Assembly: GCA_017613485.1 (NCBI GenBank)
Contig: JAGADS010000145.1
Location: 1-27,330 of the forward strand
Source: Treponema sp.
GTDB lineage: Bacteria; Spirochaetota; Spirochaetia; Treponematales; Treponemataceae
Direction: 5' to 3'
Length of the DNA stretch: 27,330 nucleotides
Of the stretch, positions 8,155 through 15,728 are shown piece after piece. The position numbers and the translations under genes were made by a program. Below the pieces are notes generated by a model. The model saw nothing but the letters and a program-made list of their open reading frames with translations. It was not told where the DNA came from and searched no databases. How positions within the stretch are numbered: the stretch's first letter is position 1; every line of letters starts with the position of its first letter.

Positions 8155-8195
8155 TTGAAAACTTCTCTAAAATATCATAATATTTAATTATTATG
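8155..8195 (+). promoter_or_regulatory. Promoter and inverted repeat at the start of the DpnII-type operon
   Basis: A -35 TTGAAA (8155-8160) and -10 TAATAT (8178-8183) are 17 bp apart. The inverted repeat CATAATA-TTTAAT-TATTATG (8176-8195) covers the -10, the predicted transcription start and the first ATG. This is a plausible operator or a start-codon-masking hairpin. No Shine-Dalgarno sequence precedes the ATG. Confidence 0.5.
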
Positions 8196-9419
8196 ATGGC
8201 AAAGCCGTTTATTAAATGGGTTGGTGGAAAAAGCCAATTACTTGATGAAATCAGAGAAAAATATCCCTCTCGAATAGAGAAATACTGCGAGCCGTTTGTT
8301 GGTGGTGGAGCGGTGCTTTTTGATGTTCTTCAAAAATCTCACCCAGAACAGATTTTAATAAACGATATAAACCGAGAACTTATAAATACTTATGTCCAGA
8401 TAAAGAATAATTGTTCCTCTTTGGTTGAGCAGCTTTTGGAGATTCAGAATATTTACAAAGCCAACACTTTGGAGAAGAACAAGGAACTATTTTATAATAA
8501 ACGCAATCGATACAATGAGTTGAAAATAAACGGCAATGAGCTTGAAAATCTTGAGAAGGCAGCACTTTTCATTTTTTTGAACAAAACCTGCTTTAACGGT
8601 TTGTACAGGGTAAATTCAAAGGGCTTGTTCAACGTACCCTTTAATAATGCTAAAAATCCTCTTATTTGTGATGACGAAAATCTCCGGGAGTGCTCAAAAC
8701 TTTTACAGAATGTGGAAATGAAAACTGGTGATTACAAAGAATGTAAATCTTTTATTGACAACAAGACATTTGTTTATATAGACCCTCCATATCGCCCACT
8801 TACGCAGACAGCAGCATTCACTTCCTATTCCGAGAATGGTTTTTCAGATAAGGAGCAGGTTGAGTTGGGAAATTTTATCAAAGAGATTTCAAATAAGGGT
8901 GCCAAGATTGTAGCCAGTAATTCTGACCCCAAGAATGCTGATATAGATGATAATTTTTTTGAAAATTTGTATAAGGCTTTTGAGATAAGACATGTATTTG
9001 CTGTAAGAGCTGTAAATTCAAAAGGAAGTGGCAGAGGAAAAATTTCCGAACTTCTGATAAGCAATTTTTCAAAACCTGATTATATACCTATTGAGCAGTT
9101 TCAAGAACAAGCATTCTCAAAATGGGGGACAATTCTTCACAAGTTTGAGATTTCAAAAATATCAATAGATAAATCACGATTTAGTTTTTGTAACGAAGTT
9201 GTTCCCTCGGAAGTGGATAATATAGCATATTATTTTCACAAAGATGCATGGGAACCTATAACCCTTGATGATGAATATTATTTAAAAGATGGTCAGCATA
9301 GGCTTGCCGCTGCAAAAAAAATGGGGCTTAAATATATTGATGCCGTTATCTTTAATCCAAATTTATTGAACCCTCCGTCTGAGGTCAAGAAAGCACGAAG
9401 TAAAAGATTTATACTTTAG
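8193..9419 (+). CDS. dpnM: Dam-type adenine-N6 DNA methylase fused to a ParB-like C-terminal domain
   Basis: The protein has 408 residues; Dam/DpnM enzymes are usually 270-290. Residues 4-290 are a D12-class alpha-type methylase: FIKWVGGKSQLL (6-17), SAM motif EPFVGGG (33-39), GLYRVNSKGLFNVPF (136-150) and catalytic DPPY (197-200). The expected product is N6-methyladenine in GATC. Residues about 295-408 are extra. DGQHRLAAAKKMGLKYI (366-382) resembles the ParB/sulfiredoxin-fold motif (GxHRxxAAxxxG), and the rest of the extension is compatible with that fold. It is the first gene of a four-gene operon with a DpnII-like nuclease 12 bp downstream. Base composition is more AT-rich than in lysA or the ABC genes, suggesting acquisition. 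Start ATG 8193 or 8196. Confidence 0.9.
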   Translation: MMAKPFIKWVGGKSQLLDEIREKYPSRIEKYCEPFVGGGAVLFDVLQKSHPEQILINDINRELINTYVQIKNNCSSLVEQLLEIQNIYKANTLEKNKELFYNKRNRYNELKINGNELENLEKAALFIFLNKTCFNGLYRVNSKGLFNVPFNNAKNPLICDDENLRECSKLLQNVEMKTGDYKECKSFIDNKTFVYIDPPYRPLTQTAAFTSYSENGFSDKEQVELGNFIKEISNKGAKIVASNSDPKNADIDDNFFENLYKAFEIRHVFAVRAVNSKGSGRGKISELLISNFSKPDYIPIEQFQEQAFSKWGTILHKFEISKISIDKSRFSFCNEVVPSEVDNIAYYFHKDAWEPITLDDEYYLKDGQHRLAAAKKMGLKYIDAVIFNPNLLNPPSEVKKARSKRFIL

Positions 9420-9431
9420 AGGAATGAACCA

Positions 9432-10292
9432 ATGAAACGAGATTTTACAAAATGGTTGTCAACTTTTCGAGATAGCATTGCAACCTACTCGTATTATGTT
9501 GATTTTGAAAAAGTTTACGGCAATGTAGAGAACATCAAAATTGAATTGAACATTTTGAATTCTCTGATTGGTTCAAAAACCATAAAAACTGATTTTGAAT
9601 CAATTTTGAAAAAATACCCGGAGACTTTAAAATGTATTCCAATACTGCTTGCTGTGCGTAATTCAGAAATAGCTGTTTCTGATGAAAGTGGATCTAAGCA
9701 ATTTGACTTCGCAACACAGGTTTATCCTGTTTCTGAATATTCAACTTTCATGGAAAAATCGGGACTGTTTGATTTACTTCAGAACCATTTGATAAGTAAT
9801 CTTCTTGATTATGTAACAGGTGTTGAAACAGGACTTGATTCAAATGGCCGCAAAAACCGAGGCGGTCATCTCATGGAAGATTTAGTTGAGTCTTTCATAA
9901 AAAAGGCAGGGTTTGAGAAAGATAAGAACTATTTCAAAGAAATGTATATCCATGAAATCTCTGAAAAATGGGATATTGACTTGTCTGCAATCTCTAATCA
10001 GGGAAAAATGGAAAAACGCTTTGATTACGTTGTAAAAACTAAAAATCAGATTTATGTGATTGAAACAAATTTCTATGGTGGTGGCGGTTCTAAACTGAAC
10101 GAAACAGCAAGAAGCTACAAGACACTTGCACAGGAAGTCGCGACAATTGATGGTGTATCTTTCGTGTGGTTTACAGACGGTAGCGGCTGGTGGAGTGCTA
10201 GACATAATCTTGAGGAAACATTCGATGTGATGGAGCATATCTATTGTATTGCAGATATGGAAAACGGTGTAATGGAAAGAGTGTTTAGATAA
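9432..10292 (+). CDS. dpnB: DpnII/MboI-family type II restriction endonuclease
   Basis: The 286-residue length is usual for DpnII. It probably cuts unmethylated GATC. Family segments are GRKNRGGHLMEDLVE (139-153), then RFDYVV (196-201) and IYVIETNFYGGGGSKLNETA (207-226), which supply the acidic catalytic residues (Asp198, Glu211) of the PD-(D/E)xK-like core. The C-terminal SFVWFTDGSGWWSA stretch is also typical. ATG at 9432 follows GAGG. The gaps to the dam gene (12 bp) and to the next gene (10 bp) point to one transcript, so the cognate methylases protect the host. Confidence 0.9.
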   Translation: MKRDFTKWLSTFRDSIATYSYYVDFEKVYGNVENIKIELNILNSLIGSKTIKTDFESILKKYPETLKCIPILLAVRNSEIAVSDESGSKQFDFATQVYPVSEYSTFMEKSGLFDLLQNHLISNLLDYVTGVETGLDSNGRKNRGGHLMEDLVESFIKKAGFEKDKNYFKEMYIHEISEKWDIDLSAISNQGKMEKRFDYVVKTKNQIYVIETNFYGGGGSKLNETARSYKTLAQEVATIDGVSFVWFTDGSGWWSARHNLEETFDVMEHIYCIADMENGVMERVFR

Positions 10293-10302
10293 GGTGAGAA
10301 AA

Positions 10303-10851
10303 ATGAGCAAAAGAGAAATGTCTGATTTTATAAGTGTAAAAGGTAAAAAACTTCCTTTACTAACTCAGTTTCCTGTAAATGACCATTTTCAAATCGGAGT
10401 TTATCAAGGAACTTTATCTAAATTCGATATGATTATCAGATATAAGCAGTTGCTGAATAGTGAATGGACACGCCCCAGAACTCCAAAGCATATACATTGG
10501 GCTGTAGACATTTTGATAAAGCAAAACGAAAATCCCAAAGCTACAAATGAGTTTTTGGATTTTTTATTGCAATACTGGAATTCCGTAACTCCATTGTTAT
10601 CTGAACGTGACCGTGCTGAATTGTTAGAAACAAATGAATTGTTGGATGAAGTTAATAAAGAGGCAAAACAATATCAAAATCTTGCCAAACACGGTGAATA
10701 CAGCATTAAATTTTTGATTTTACTCGCCAAATTGCTGATGGTTCAAGAAAAGACGAATTATCACAAAGCTTATATGTTCAAAACATTGTTAGAGCAATTA
10801 AAAGAACATAAAGATATCTACAAAATTATTTCAACTGCAACACATAGATAA
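10303..10851 (+). CDS. Uncharacterised protein inside the DpnII-type operon
   Basis: The protein has 182 residues from ATG 10303, which has AAGGTG at good spacing; an in-frame GTG at 10294 overlaps that SD and is less likely. It is not recognised. The sequence is soluble and mainly helical after residue 60, with many Lys/Glu/Leu, no transmembrane segment and no clear catalytic motif. HIHWAVDILIKQNENPKATNEFLDFLL looks like two amphipathic helices. It is placed between the nuclease and the second methylase with 10-11 bp gaps and shares their AT-rich composition. A role in the GATC system (specificity, control, or accessory subunit) is an inference from position only. Confidence 0.75.
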   Translation: MSKREMSDFISVKGKKLPLLTQFPVNDHFQIGVYQGTLSKFDMIIRYKQLLNSEWTRPRTPKHIHWAVDILIKQNENPKATNEFLDFLLQYWNSVTPLLSERDRAELLETNELLDEVNKEAKQYQNLAKHGEYSIKFLILLAKLLMVQEKTNYHKAYMFKTLLEQLKEHKDIYKIISTATHR

Positions 10852-10862
10852 GGAGAGATTTT

Positions 10863-11747
10863 ATTCCAATCACGGCTTATTATCGTTCAGAAAATAAAGA
10901 TTTTACTCTCGCCAAAGGCAATTGTCTGGAGCTTCTTCCGAACATAGATTTTCAATTCGACATGATTTTTGCCGATCCGCCTTATTTTCTTTCAAATGGA
11001 GGCATTTCTGTTCAGAGCGGTAAGCAGGTGAGTGTAAACAAAGGTGACTGGGATAAATCACAGGGATTTGACAAGGATAATGAGTTCAACCGCAAGTGGC
11101 TTTCTCTTTGCCGTGAAAAACTTAAGGAAAACGGTACAATCTGGATTAGCGGAACTTATCACAATATTTTCTCTGTTGCACAGATGTTAAATGAACTTGA
11201 TTTCAGAATCCTCAACTGCATTACATGGGCAAAGACAAATCCTCCTCCGAATCTTTCATGCAGGTTTTTTACTCATTCAACGGAGTTTATTCTATGGGCA
11301 CGCAAAAATAAAAAAGTCACTCATTACTACAATTATGAGCTTATGAAAGAAATAAACGGTGGTACACAGATGCGAGATTTATGGGCTCTTCCGGCAATTG
11401 CAAAATGGGAAAAATCTTGCGGAAAGCACCCGACTCAAAAACCTCTTCCCTTACTTGCAAGAATTATTCTCGCCTCAACAAAAGAAAATGACTGGATATT
11501 GGATCCGTTCACAGGCTCAAGCACAACAGGAATTGCTGCGAGTTTGCTTGGACGTAGGTTTTTAGGCTTGGATCAGGAGGAAACATTTTTGGAATTATCA
11601 AAAAAACGAAGAATTGAAATTGACGACATAAAGATTAGATTTGAATATAGGGACAGAATATTCAAATATTCAGATAAACCTCTGGACAAAATTCTGGAAC
11701 TCCACCAAGATTCTCCATATTTCGGAATCGATTTACCAATTGAATAA
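10863..11747 (+). CDS. dpnA: DpnA-like adenine DNA methylase with non-canonical (ATT) start
   Basis: The protein is about 294 residues if read from ATT at 10863. It is a beta-type amino-methylase: GNCLELLPNIDFQFDMIFADPPYF places catalytic DPPY before the SAM motif; NPPPNLSCRFFTHSTE and KHPTQKP follow; and SAM motif DPFTGSS lies near the end, as in DpnA (M.DpnIIB), which methylates GATC including single-stranded DNA. Between the in-frame stop at 10845-10847 and the Met at 10962 there is no ATG, GTG or TTG, yet the upstream residues are clearly family-like. GGAG at 10852-10855 sits 7 bp before ATT at 10863, and the implied 11-bp gap matches the other gaps in the operon. Starting at Met10962 would remove the strand before DPPY. 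A sequence error remains possible. Confidence 0.82.
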   Translation: MPITAYYRSENKDFTLAKGNCLELLPNIDFQFDMIFADPPYFLSNGGISVQSGKQVSVNKGDWDKSQGFDKDNEFNRKWLSLCREKLKENGTIWISGTYHNIFSVAQMLNELDFRILNCITWAKTNPPPNLSCRFFTHSTEFILWARKNKKVTHYYNYELMKEINGGTQMRDLWALPAIAKWEKSCGKHPTQKPLPLLARIILASTKENDWILDPFTGSSTTGIAASLLGRRFLGLDQEETFLELSKKRRIEIDDIKIRFEYRDRIFKYSDKPLDKILELHQDSPYFGIDLPIE

Positions 11748-11782
11748 AATGTCATAAAACTTTAGAATAAAATAATGTAATG

Positions 11783-11811
11783 TTGAACGATAAGGGCTGG
11801 GTTCTTATTAA
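11783..11811 (+). promoter_or_regulatory. Putative promoter of the ABC exporter operon
   Basis: TTGAAC (11783-11788) and TATTAA (11806-11811) are spaced 17 bp. The predicted start near 11818 leaves a leader of about 40 bases with an SD-like AAGGGA before the ATG at 11859. Confidence 0.4.
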
Positions 11812-11858
11812 GAAAATGTAATTCGAGTTCAGAAATAAAAAAAGATAAGGGAAATGTA

Positions 11859-13706
11859 ATGCATCAAAAAAAAGAAAAGGAAGATAAAAAACGGATAAGT
11901 GCCATAAAGAACAATGTCTATGCAATGGGGCTGCTTTGGGAGATTTGTCCCAGGCTTGTTGTCCATAAGGCGGTCAATTCTGTTCTTGGTTATGGTGGAT
12001 GGCTTTTCTACAGTGCGTTTTTCATGCGCTATGTCATCAATGCCCTTCAGGAAGGTAAGCCTTTTTCCACGCTGATGGTTTTTCTGGGAATCACAGTTGC
12101 TGTATTTGCCTCCGTAGCCCTGTACTCAAGCTATCTTAACGGCAAGGTGGTACCGATTGCCCAGGCCGAGGTGAACAAAAAGCTGTATCAGAAGCTGTTC
12201 AAGAAATCCCGCAATGTGGAGCTTGAATGTTTTGAGAATGCGGACTTCTACGATAAATACACTCTTGCAATGAAGAATGCCGACACAAGGATGATAGAAA
12301 CCGTCGATACGTTTTTTGGCGTTGTGTTTGGCTTTATAGCAAGCATATTTGCGTTCATCTTTATGTTCCAGGTGGACAAGCTCTCTGTTGCATTCATACT
12401 TTTCCCGATAATCGGTAACTTCATTTTCCGCCGCCTCATCAATCATCTTGAATACAAACGTCAGACTGATATGGCACCCTATAACCGCCGCATAGATTAC
12501 ATAAACAGAATCATGTACCTGAAGGATTATGCCAAGGAAATCAGGCTCACGAACATATTCAACCTTCTCAAGCGGCAGTATACAGAGGCCATTACCGGGG
12601 TAGCGGATGTCTGCAAGAAGTACATCGGAAAATCTGTATGCTATCACTGGTTCTGGGTAATGTTCACTTTCTCGTTCATCTTTGAGGGGCTTCTGGTTTA
12701 TGGAGCCTACCGTACTCTGGTGAATGAGACAATGTCTCTTGCTCAGCTTGCGGTCATAACAAGCATGATGGTTTCCACGACATGGATCCTTATCGGTTTT
12801 ACGGACTCTGTCACCAACTGCTTCAAGAACGGACTCTTTGTTGATTACCTGCGTTCATTTCTTGAATATAAGGAAAAGATTCCGGAGGACTATGACGGTA
12901 CGGATCCGGGTACAAAGATTGATTCCATTGAATTCCGCAATGTAAGTTTCTCTTACAAGGACATTCCTGTTCTTACTGACTTGAACATGAAGCTGGACGG
13001 TGGAAAAACCTATGCACTGGTCGGACACAACGGAGCAGGAAAATCTACTATCATCAAGCTGCTCTTGCGTTTCTATGATCCCACAGAGGGAGAGGTTCTT
13101 TTAAACGGACACAACATCAAGGAGTATAACCTTCAGAAATACCGTGCTCTTTTTGCAACGGCTTTCCAGGACAACAGGATGTTCTCGATGAGTGTAGCAG
13201 ACAATGTTACGCTTGGAGAGGAGATACAGGAAAATGAAAGGGAGCAGATTGTAACGGATTCACTAAAACTTTCCGGTGTCTATGAAAAAGTGATGTCGCT
13301 TAAAAATGGAATCAACACTACGCTGACCCGTGAGTTTGATGACGAGGGAGCTGTCCTTTCCGGCGGTGAATTCCAGAAGATTGTGGTATCAAGGGCATTT
13401 GCAAGACGCTGTCCGGTTAAGGTTTTTGACGAGCCTTCCAGTGCACTGGATCCGATTGCAGAATACAGGCTCTTTGACAACATACTAAAGGCATGTAAGG
13501 AAAACACTCTTCTCTTTATATCACACAGGCTTTCTTCGGTGCAGAATGCAGACCATGTATTTCTTCTTGAAAACGGTCATGTCCTGGAGGAGGGAACACA
13601 TCGCGAGCTGATGAGGAAAAATGGCCTTTACGCTGACATGTATCAGAAACAGGCAGAAAACTATCTTGCCGATAAAACCAAGCAGAAGGAGGGAATCTGG
13701 GCATGA
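11859..13706 (+). CDS. ABC half-exporter (fused membrane and ATPase domains), first subunit
   Basis: The protein has 615 residues. The N-terminal half (about 40-325) is a type IV exporter membrane domain with about six hydrophobic segments. The ATPase domain has Walker A GHNGAGKST (389-397), Q-loop AFQDNRMF (434-441), signature LSGGE (499-503), Walker B with catalytic Glu FDEPSSALD (522-530) and H-loop FISHRLSS. Both ATP sites contributed by this chain look complete. Its stop overlaps the ATG of the next exporter gene (ATGA), so a heterodimeric pump is likely. The substrate is unknown; no peptide precursor, peptidase or regulator gene is adjacent. Confidence 0.9.
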   Translation: MHQKKEKEDKKRISAIKNNVYAMGLLWEICPRLVVHKAVNSVLGYGGWLFYSAFFMRYVINALQEGKPFSTLMVFLGITVAVFASVALYSSYLNGKVVPIAQAEVNKKLYQKLFKKSRNVELECFENADFYDKYTLAMKNADTRMIETVDTFFGVVFGFIASIFAFIFMFQVDKLSVAFILFPIIGNFIFRRLINHLEYKRQTDMAPYNRRIDYINRIMYLKDYAKEIRLTNIFNLLKRQYTEAITGVADVCKKYIGKSVCYHWFWVMFTFSFIFEGLLVYGAYRTLVNETMSLAQLAVITSMMVSTTWILIGFTDSVTNCFKNGLFVDYLRSFLEYKEKIPEDYDGTDPGTKIDSIEFRNVSFSYKDIPVLTDLNMKLDGGKTYALVGHNGAGKSTIIKLLLRFYDPTEGEVLLNGHNIKEYNLQKYRALFATAFQDNRMFSMSVADNVTLGEEIQENEREQIVTDSLKLSGVYEKVMSLKNGINTTLTREFDDEGAVLSGGEFQKIVVSRAFARRCPVKVFDEPSSALDPIAEYRLFDNILKACKENTLLFISHRLSSVQNADHVFLLENGHVLEEGTHRELMRKNGLYADMYQKQAENYLADKTKQKEGIWA

Positions 13707-15523
13707 AAAGCAAAACAAAAAACAAATCCGCAAGCACGGTCCTTAAAAATCAGATATTCCTCTGGAAGCTTTGTTTTAAGACATGTCCCGGCTTCATGAT
13801 CTATCACCTATACGATGCCTTCCGCTATCAGGGAATGATTTTTCTTGAGCATGTCCTTGGAATACGCTATGTCCTTCGCTGTGCTGAATTCCACGAGCCG
13901 TTTACAAAGGTGCTTTTCTACATAGGAATAATTCTTCTTATCAACATGATTCAGATAATCCCCGACGGCTTTTACTGCTACAGCTGGAAATTCAAGTGCA
14001 GACCTCGGCTTTACAGGGCATTAAAGGAGCAGATGTTTGCAAAGGCCTCTAAAATTGACCTTTACTGCTACGATGACCCGGCATATTACAATGACTTTGT
14101 CCTGAGCGTCTCTGAGTCCGAGGCCGCCATAGACCGTTTCCTTGATCTTCTGAATATGGCGGTTCAGGCTCTTACAACTCTGTTTACGACAGGTATATTC
14201 TTCCTTGTGCTGGATCCTGTCGGTGTCGTGTTTGTCCTTGCGTCGTTTATTTTCCGCTTTATTGTCTCAAAGAAAATCAACAAGGTGAATTACGATAACC
14301 GTCTTGCAGTCAATCCGCACATGCGTAAGCGTGATTATGTGAGCCGTGTCTTCTACCTAAAGGATTATGCAAAGGAACTAAGGCTTCATCCCAATGCGGG
14401 TACTCAGCTTGAAAAAGAGTTTGCAGAAGCCAATGATGAGATTATCAGTGAGCACAAGAAAGTCGCAGGAAAGCGTGTATGGTTTCAGTTCCTTAAGGAT
14501 TATGGAGTAGGAGACTTTTTGATTGACGGACTGTATGTCACCTATCTTGTATATAAGGCGGCGGTTCTTCACAGCATAAACTACAGTGACGCGGTGATTC
14601 TCTTTAACAGGACCGGAAGCTTGCGTGGAAGCATGGGTAAGTTTGCAGACCTTGGACCAAAGGCACATGAGAACAGCATGTTTGTGGATAAGATTCATTC
14701 TTTCCTTGCCTATGAGCCACGCCTTAAAAATGATGTGGGAGATCCTGTTCCAGATGGAGCCGGAGAACTGGTGCTTGATCACGTGAGCTTTAAGTATGGT
14801 GAGAACGGAAGGAATGTTCTTGATGACATATCGCTTTCTGTGAAACCCGGAGAGCACATTGCAATCGTAGGTTACAACGGTGCGGGAAAGACGACGCTGA
14901 TTAAGCTTTTGATGAGGCTGTATGATCCTTCCAGCGGAACAATCAGCTATCACGGAAAAAACGTAAGCACTCTTAAGCCGAATGATTACCATAAGCGCAT
15001 AGGTGTTGTATTCCAGGATTACCAGATGTTCGGGGCGATGCTTGCAGAAAATGTCGTGATGGATGACATGAAAAAAGAGGAGCTTGAGAGTCACGCTGAT
15101 AAAATCACACAGTCACTTGATGACGCAGGTTTCGGTTCAAAGCTGGCATCTCTTCCAGACGGATTGTTTACCCAGGTTACGACAGAGTTTGACAAAAAGG
15201 GCGTGGATTTTTCCGGTGGAGAAAGCCAGAAGGTTGCAATCTCACGTGCGTTCTACAAGGATGCTGACATTCTTATCATGGATGAGCCATCCAGTGCATT
15301 GGATCCCATCGCGGAATATGAGCTTAACAAGGCAATGGAGACCGCCGCAAAGGGTAAGACTGTCTTCTACATTTCTCACAGGCTTTCAACTACAAGAGAT
15401 GCAGACAGAATCATAATGCTTGAGGAAGGCCGCATAATAGAAGAGGGAAAGCACAAAGATCTTTTGGCAAATAACGGAAAGTATGCCGAGATGTGGAATG
15501 CCCAGGCAGGAAAATACAATTAG
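13703..15523 (+). CDS. ABC half-exporter, second subunit
   Basis: The protein has 606 residues. Membrane domain about 30-305; ATPase domain with Walker A GYNGAGKTT (390-398), VFQDYQMFG, signature FSGGE (Leu replaced by Phe), Walker B LIMDEPSSALD and FYISHRLST. It has the same overall organisation as the preceding gene and clear local similarity (a YLKDYAKE-[IL]-RL segment in both membrane domains), suggesting a duplicated pair forming a heterodimer. It is translationally coupled to the upstream gene by a 4-bp overlap. It is followed by a repeat-rich convergent intergenic region. Confidence 0.9.
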   Translation: MKSKTKNKSASTVLKNQIFLWKLCFKTCPGFMIYHLYDAFRYQGMIFLEHVLGIRYVLRCAEFHEPFTKVLFYIGIILLINMIQIIPDGFYCYSWKFKCRPRLYRALKEQMFAKASKIDLYCYDDPAYYNDFVLSVSESEAAIDRFLDLLNMAVQALTTLFTTGIFFLVLDPVGVVFVLASFIFRFIVSKKINKVNYDNRLAVNPHMRKRDYVSRVFYLKDYAKELRLHPNAGTQLEKEFAEANDEIISEHKKVAGKRVWFQFLKDYGVGDFLIDGLYVTYLVYKAAVLHSINYSDAVILFNRTGSLRGSMGKFADLGPKAHENSMFVDKIHSFLAYEPRLKNDVGDPVPDGAGELVLDHVSFKYGENGRNVLDDISLSVKPGEHIAIVGYNGAGKTTLIKLLMRLYDPSSGTISYHGKNVSTLKPNDYHKRIGVVFQDYQMFGAMLAENVVMDDMKKEELESHADKITQSLDDAGFGSKLASLPDGLFTQVTTEFDKKGVDFSGGESQKVAISRAFYKDADILIMDEPSSALDPIAEYELNKAMETAAKGKTVFYISHRLSTTRDADRIIMLEEGRIIEEGKHKDLLANNGKYAEMWNAQAGKYN

Positions 15524-15548
15524 GCAAATATTGAGTTTTACAAATCAC

Positions 15549-15600
15549 TGTCATTGTCGGACTCGCCCAATGTCATTGCCGTGCTCGACACGGCAATCTA
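15549..15600. repeat. REP-like palindromes, copies 2a and 2b in tandem
   Basis: Copy 2b is a perfect 9-bp stem ATTGCCGTG (15575-15583) / CACGGCAAT (15589-15597) with a 5-base loop. Flanks TGTC and CTA match, in reverse orientation, the copy at 6748-6779. Immediately before it, TGTCATTGTCGG...CCCAATG (from 15549) is a more decayed unit. The position between convergent genes is typical for such elements, which may also act as a transcript end. Confidence 0.6.
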
Positions 15601-15622
15601 TTGTAATACATCATGCAAAATA

Positions 15623-15716
15623 GAGATTATCGGGTCTACTTGCAGCGCAGCTCACTCGAAACTTCGTTGTGAAAACAAGCAAGCCCGATAATGACAGCAG
15701 CCCCCGATTATGACAG
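15623..15716. repeat. Composite palindrome with ATTATCGGG/CCCGATAAT arms plus third half-copy
   Basis: ATTATCGGG (15626-15634) and CCCGATAAT (15684-15692) are a perfect 9-bp inverted repeat, extended by CTTGC/GCAAG. The spacer is 49 bp. A related half unit, CCCGATTATGACAG, follows at 15702-15715. The TGTCATT...CGGG layout resembles the neighbouring REP-like units with a different core. Confidence 0.5.
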
Positions 15717-15728
15717 GTTATGTTCTTA

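Noticed and set aside
9060..9419. Plasmid partition locus because of the ParB-like motif
   Set aside because: There is no ParA, no parS-like array, and the motif is fused to a DNA methylase in an R-M operon.
14378..15094. Minus-strand reading frame of 238 codons opposite the second ABC exporter gene
   Set aside because: It lies fully within a gene with intact ABC motifs and has no family features of its own.
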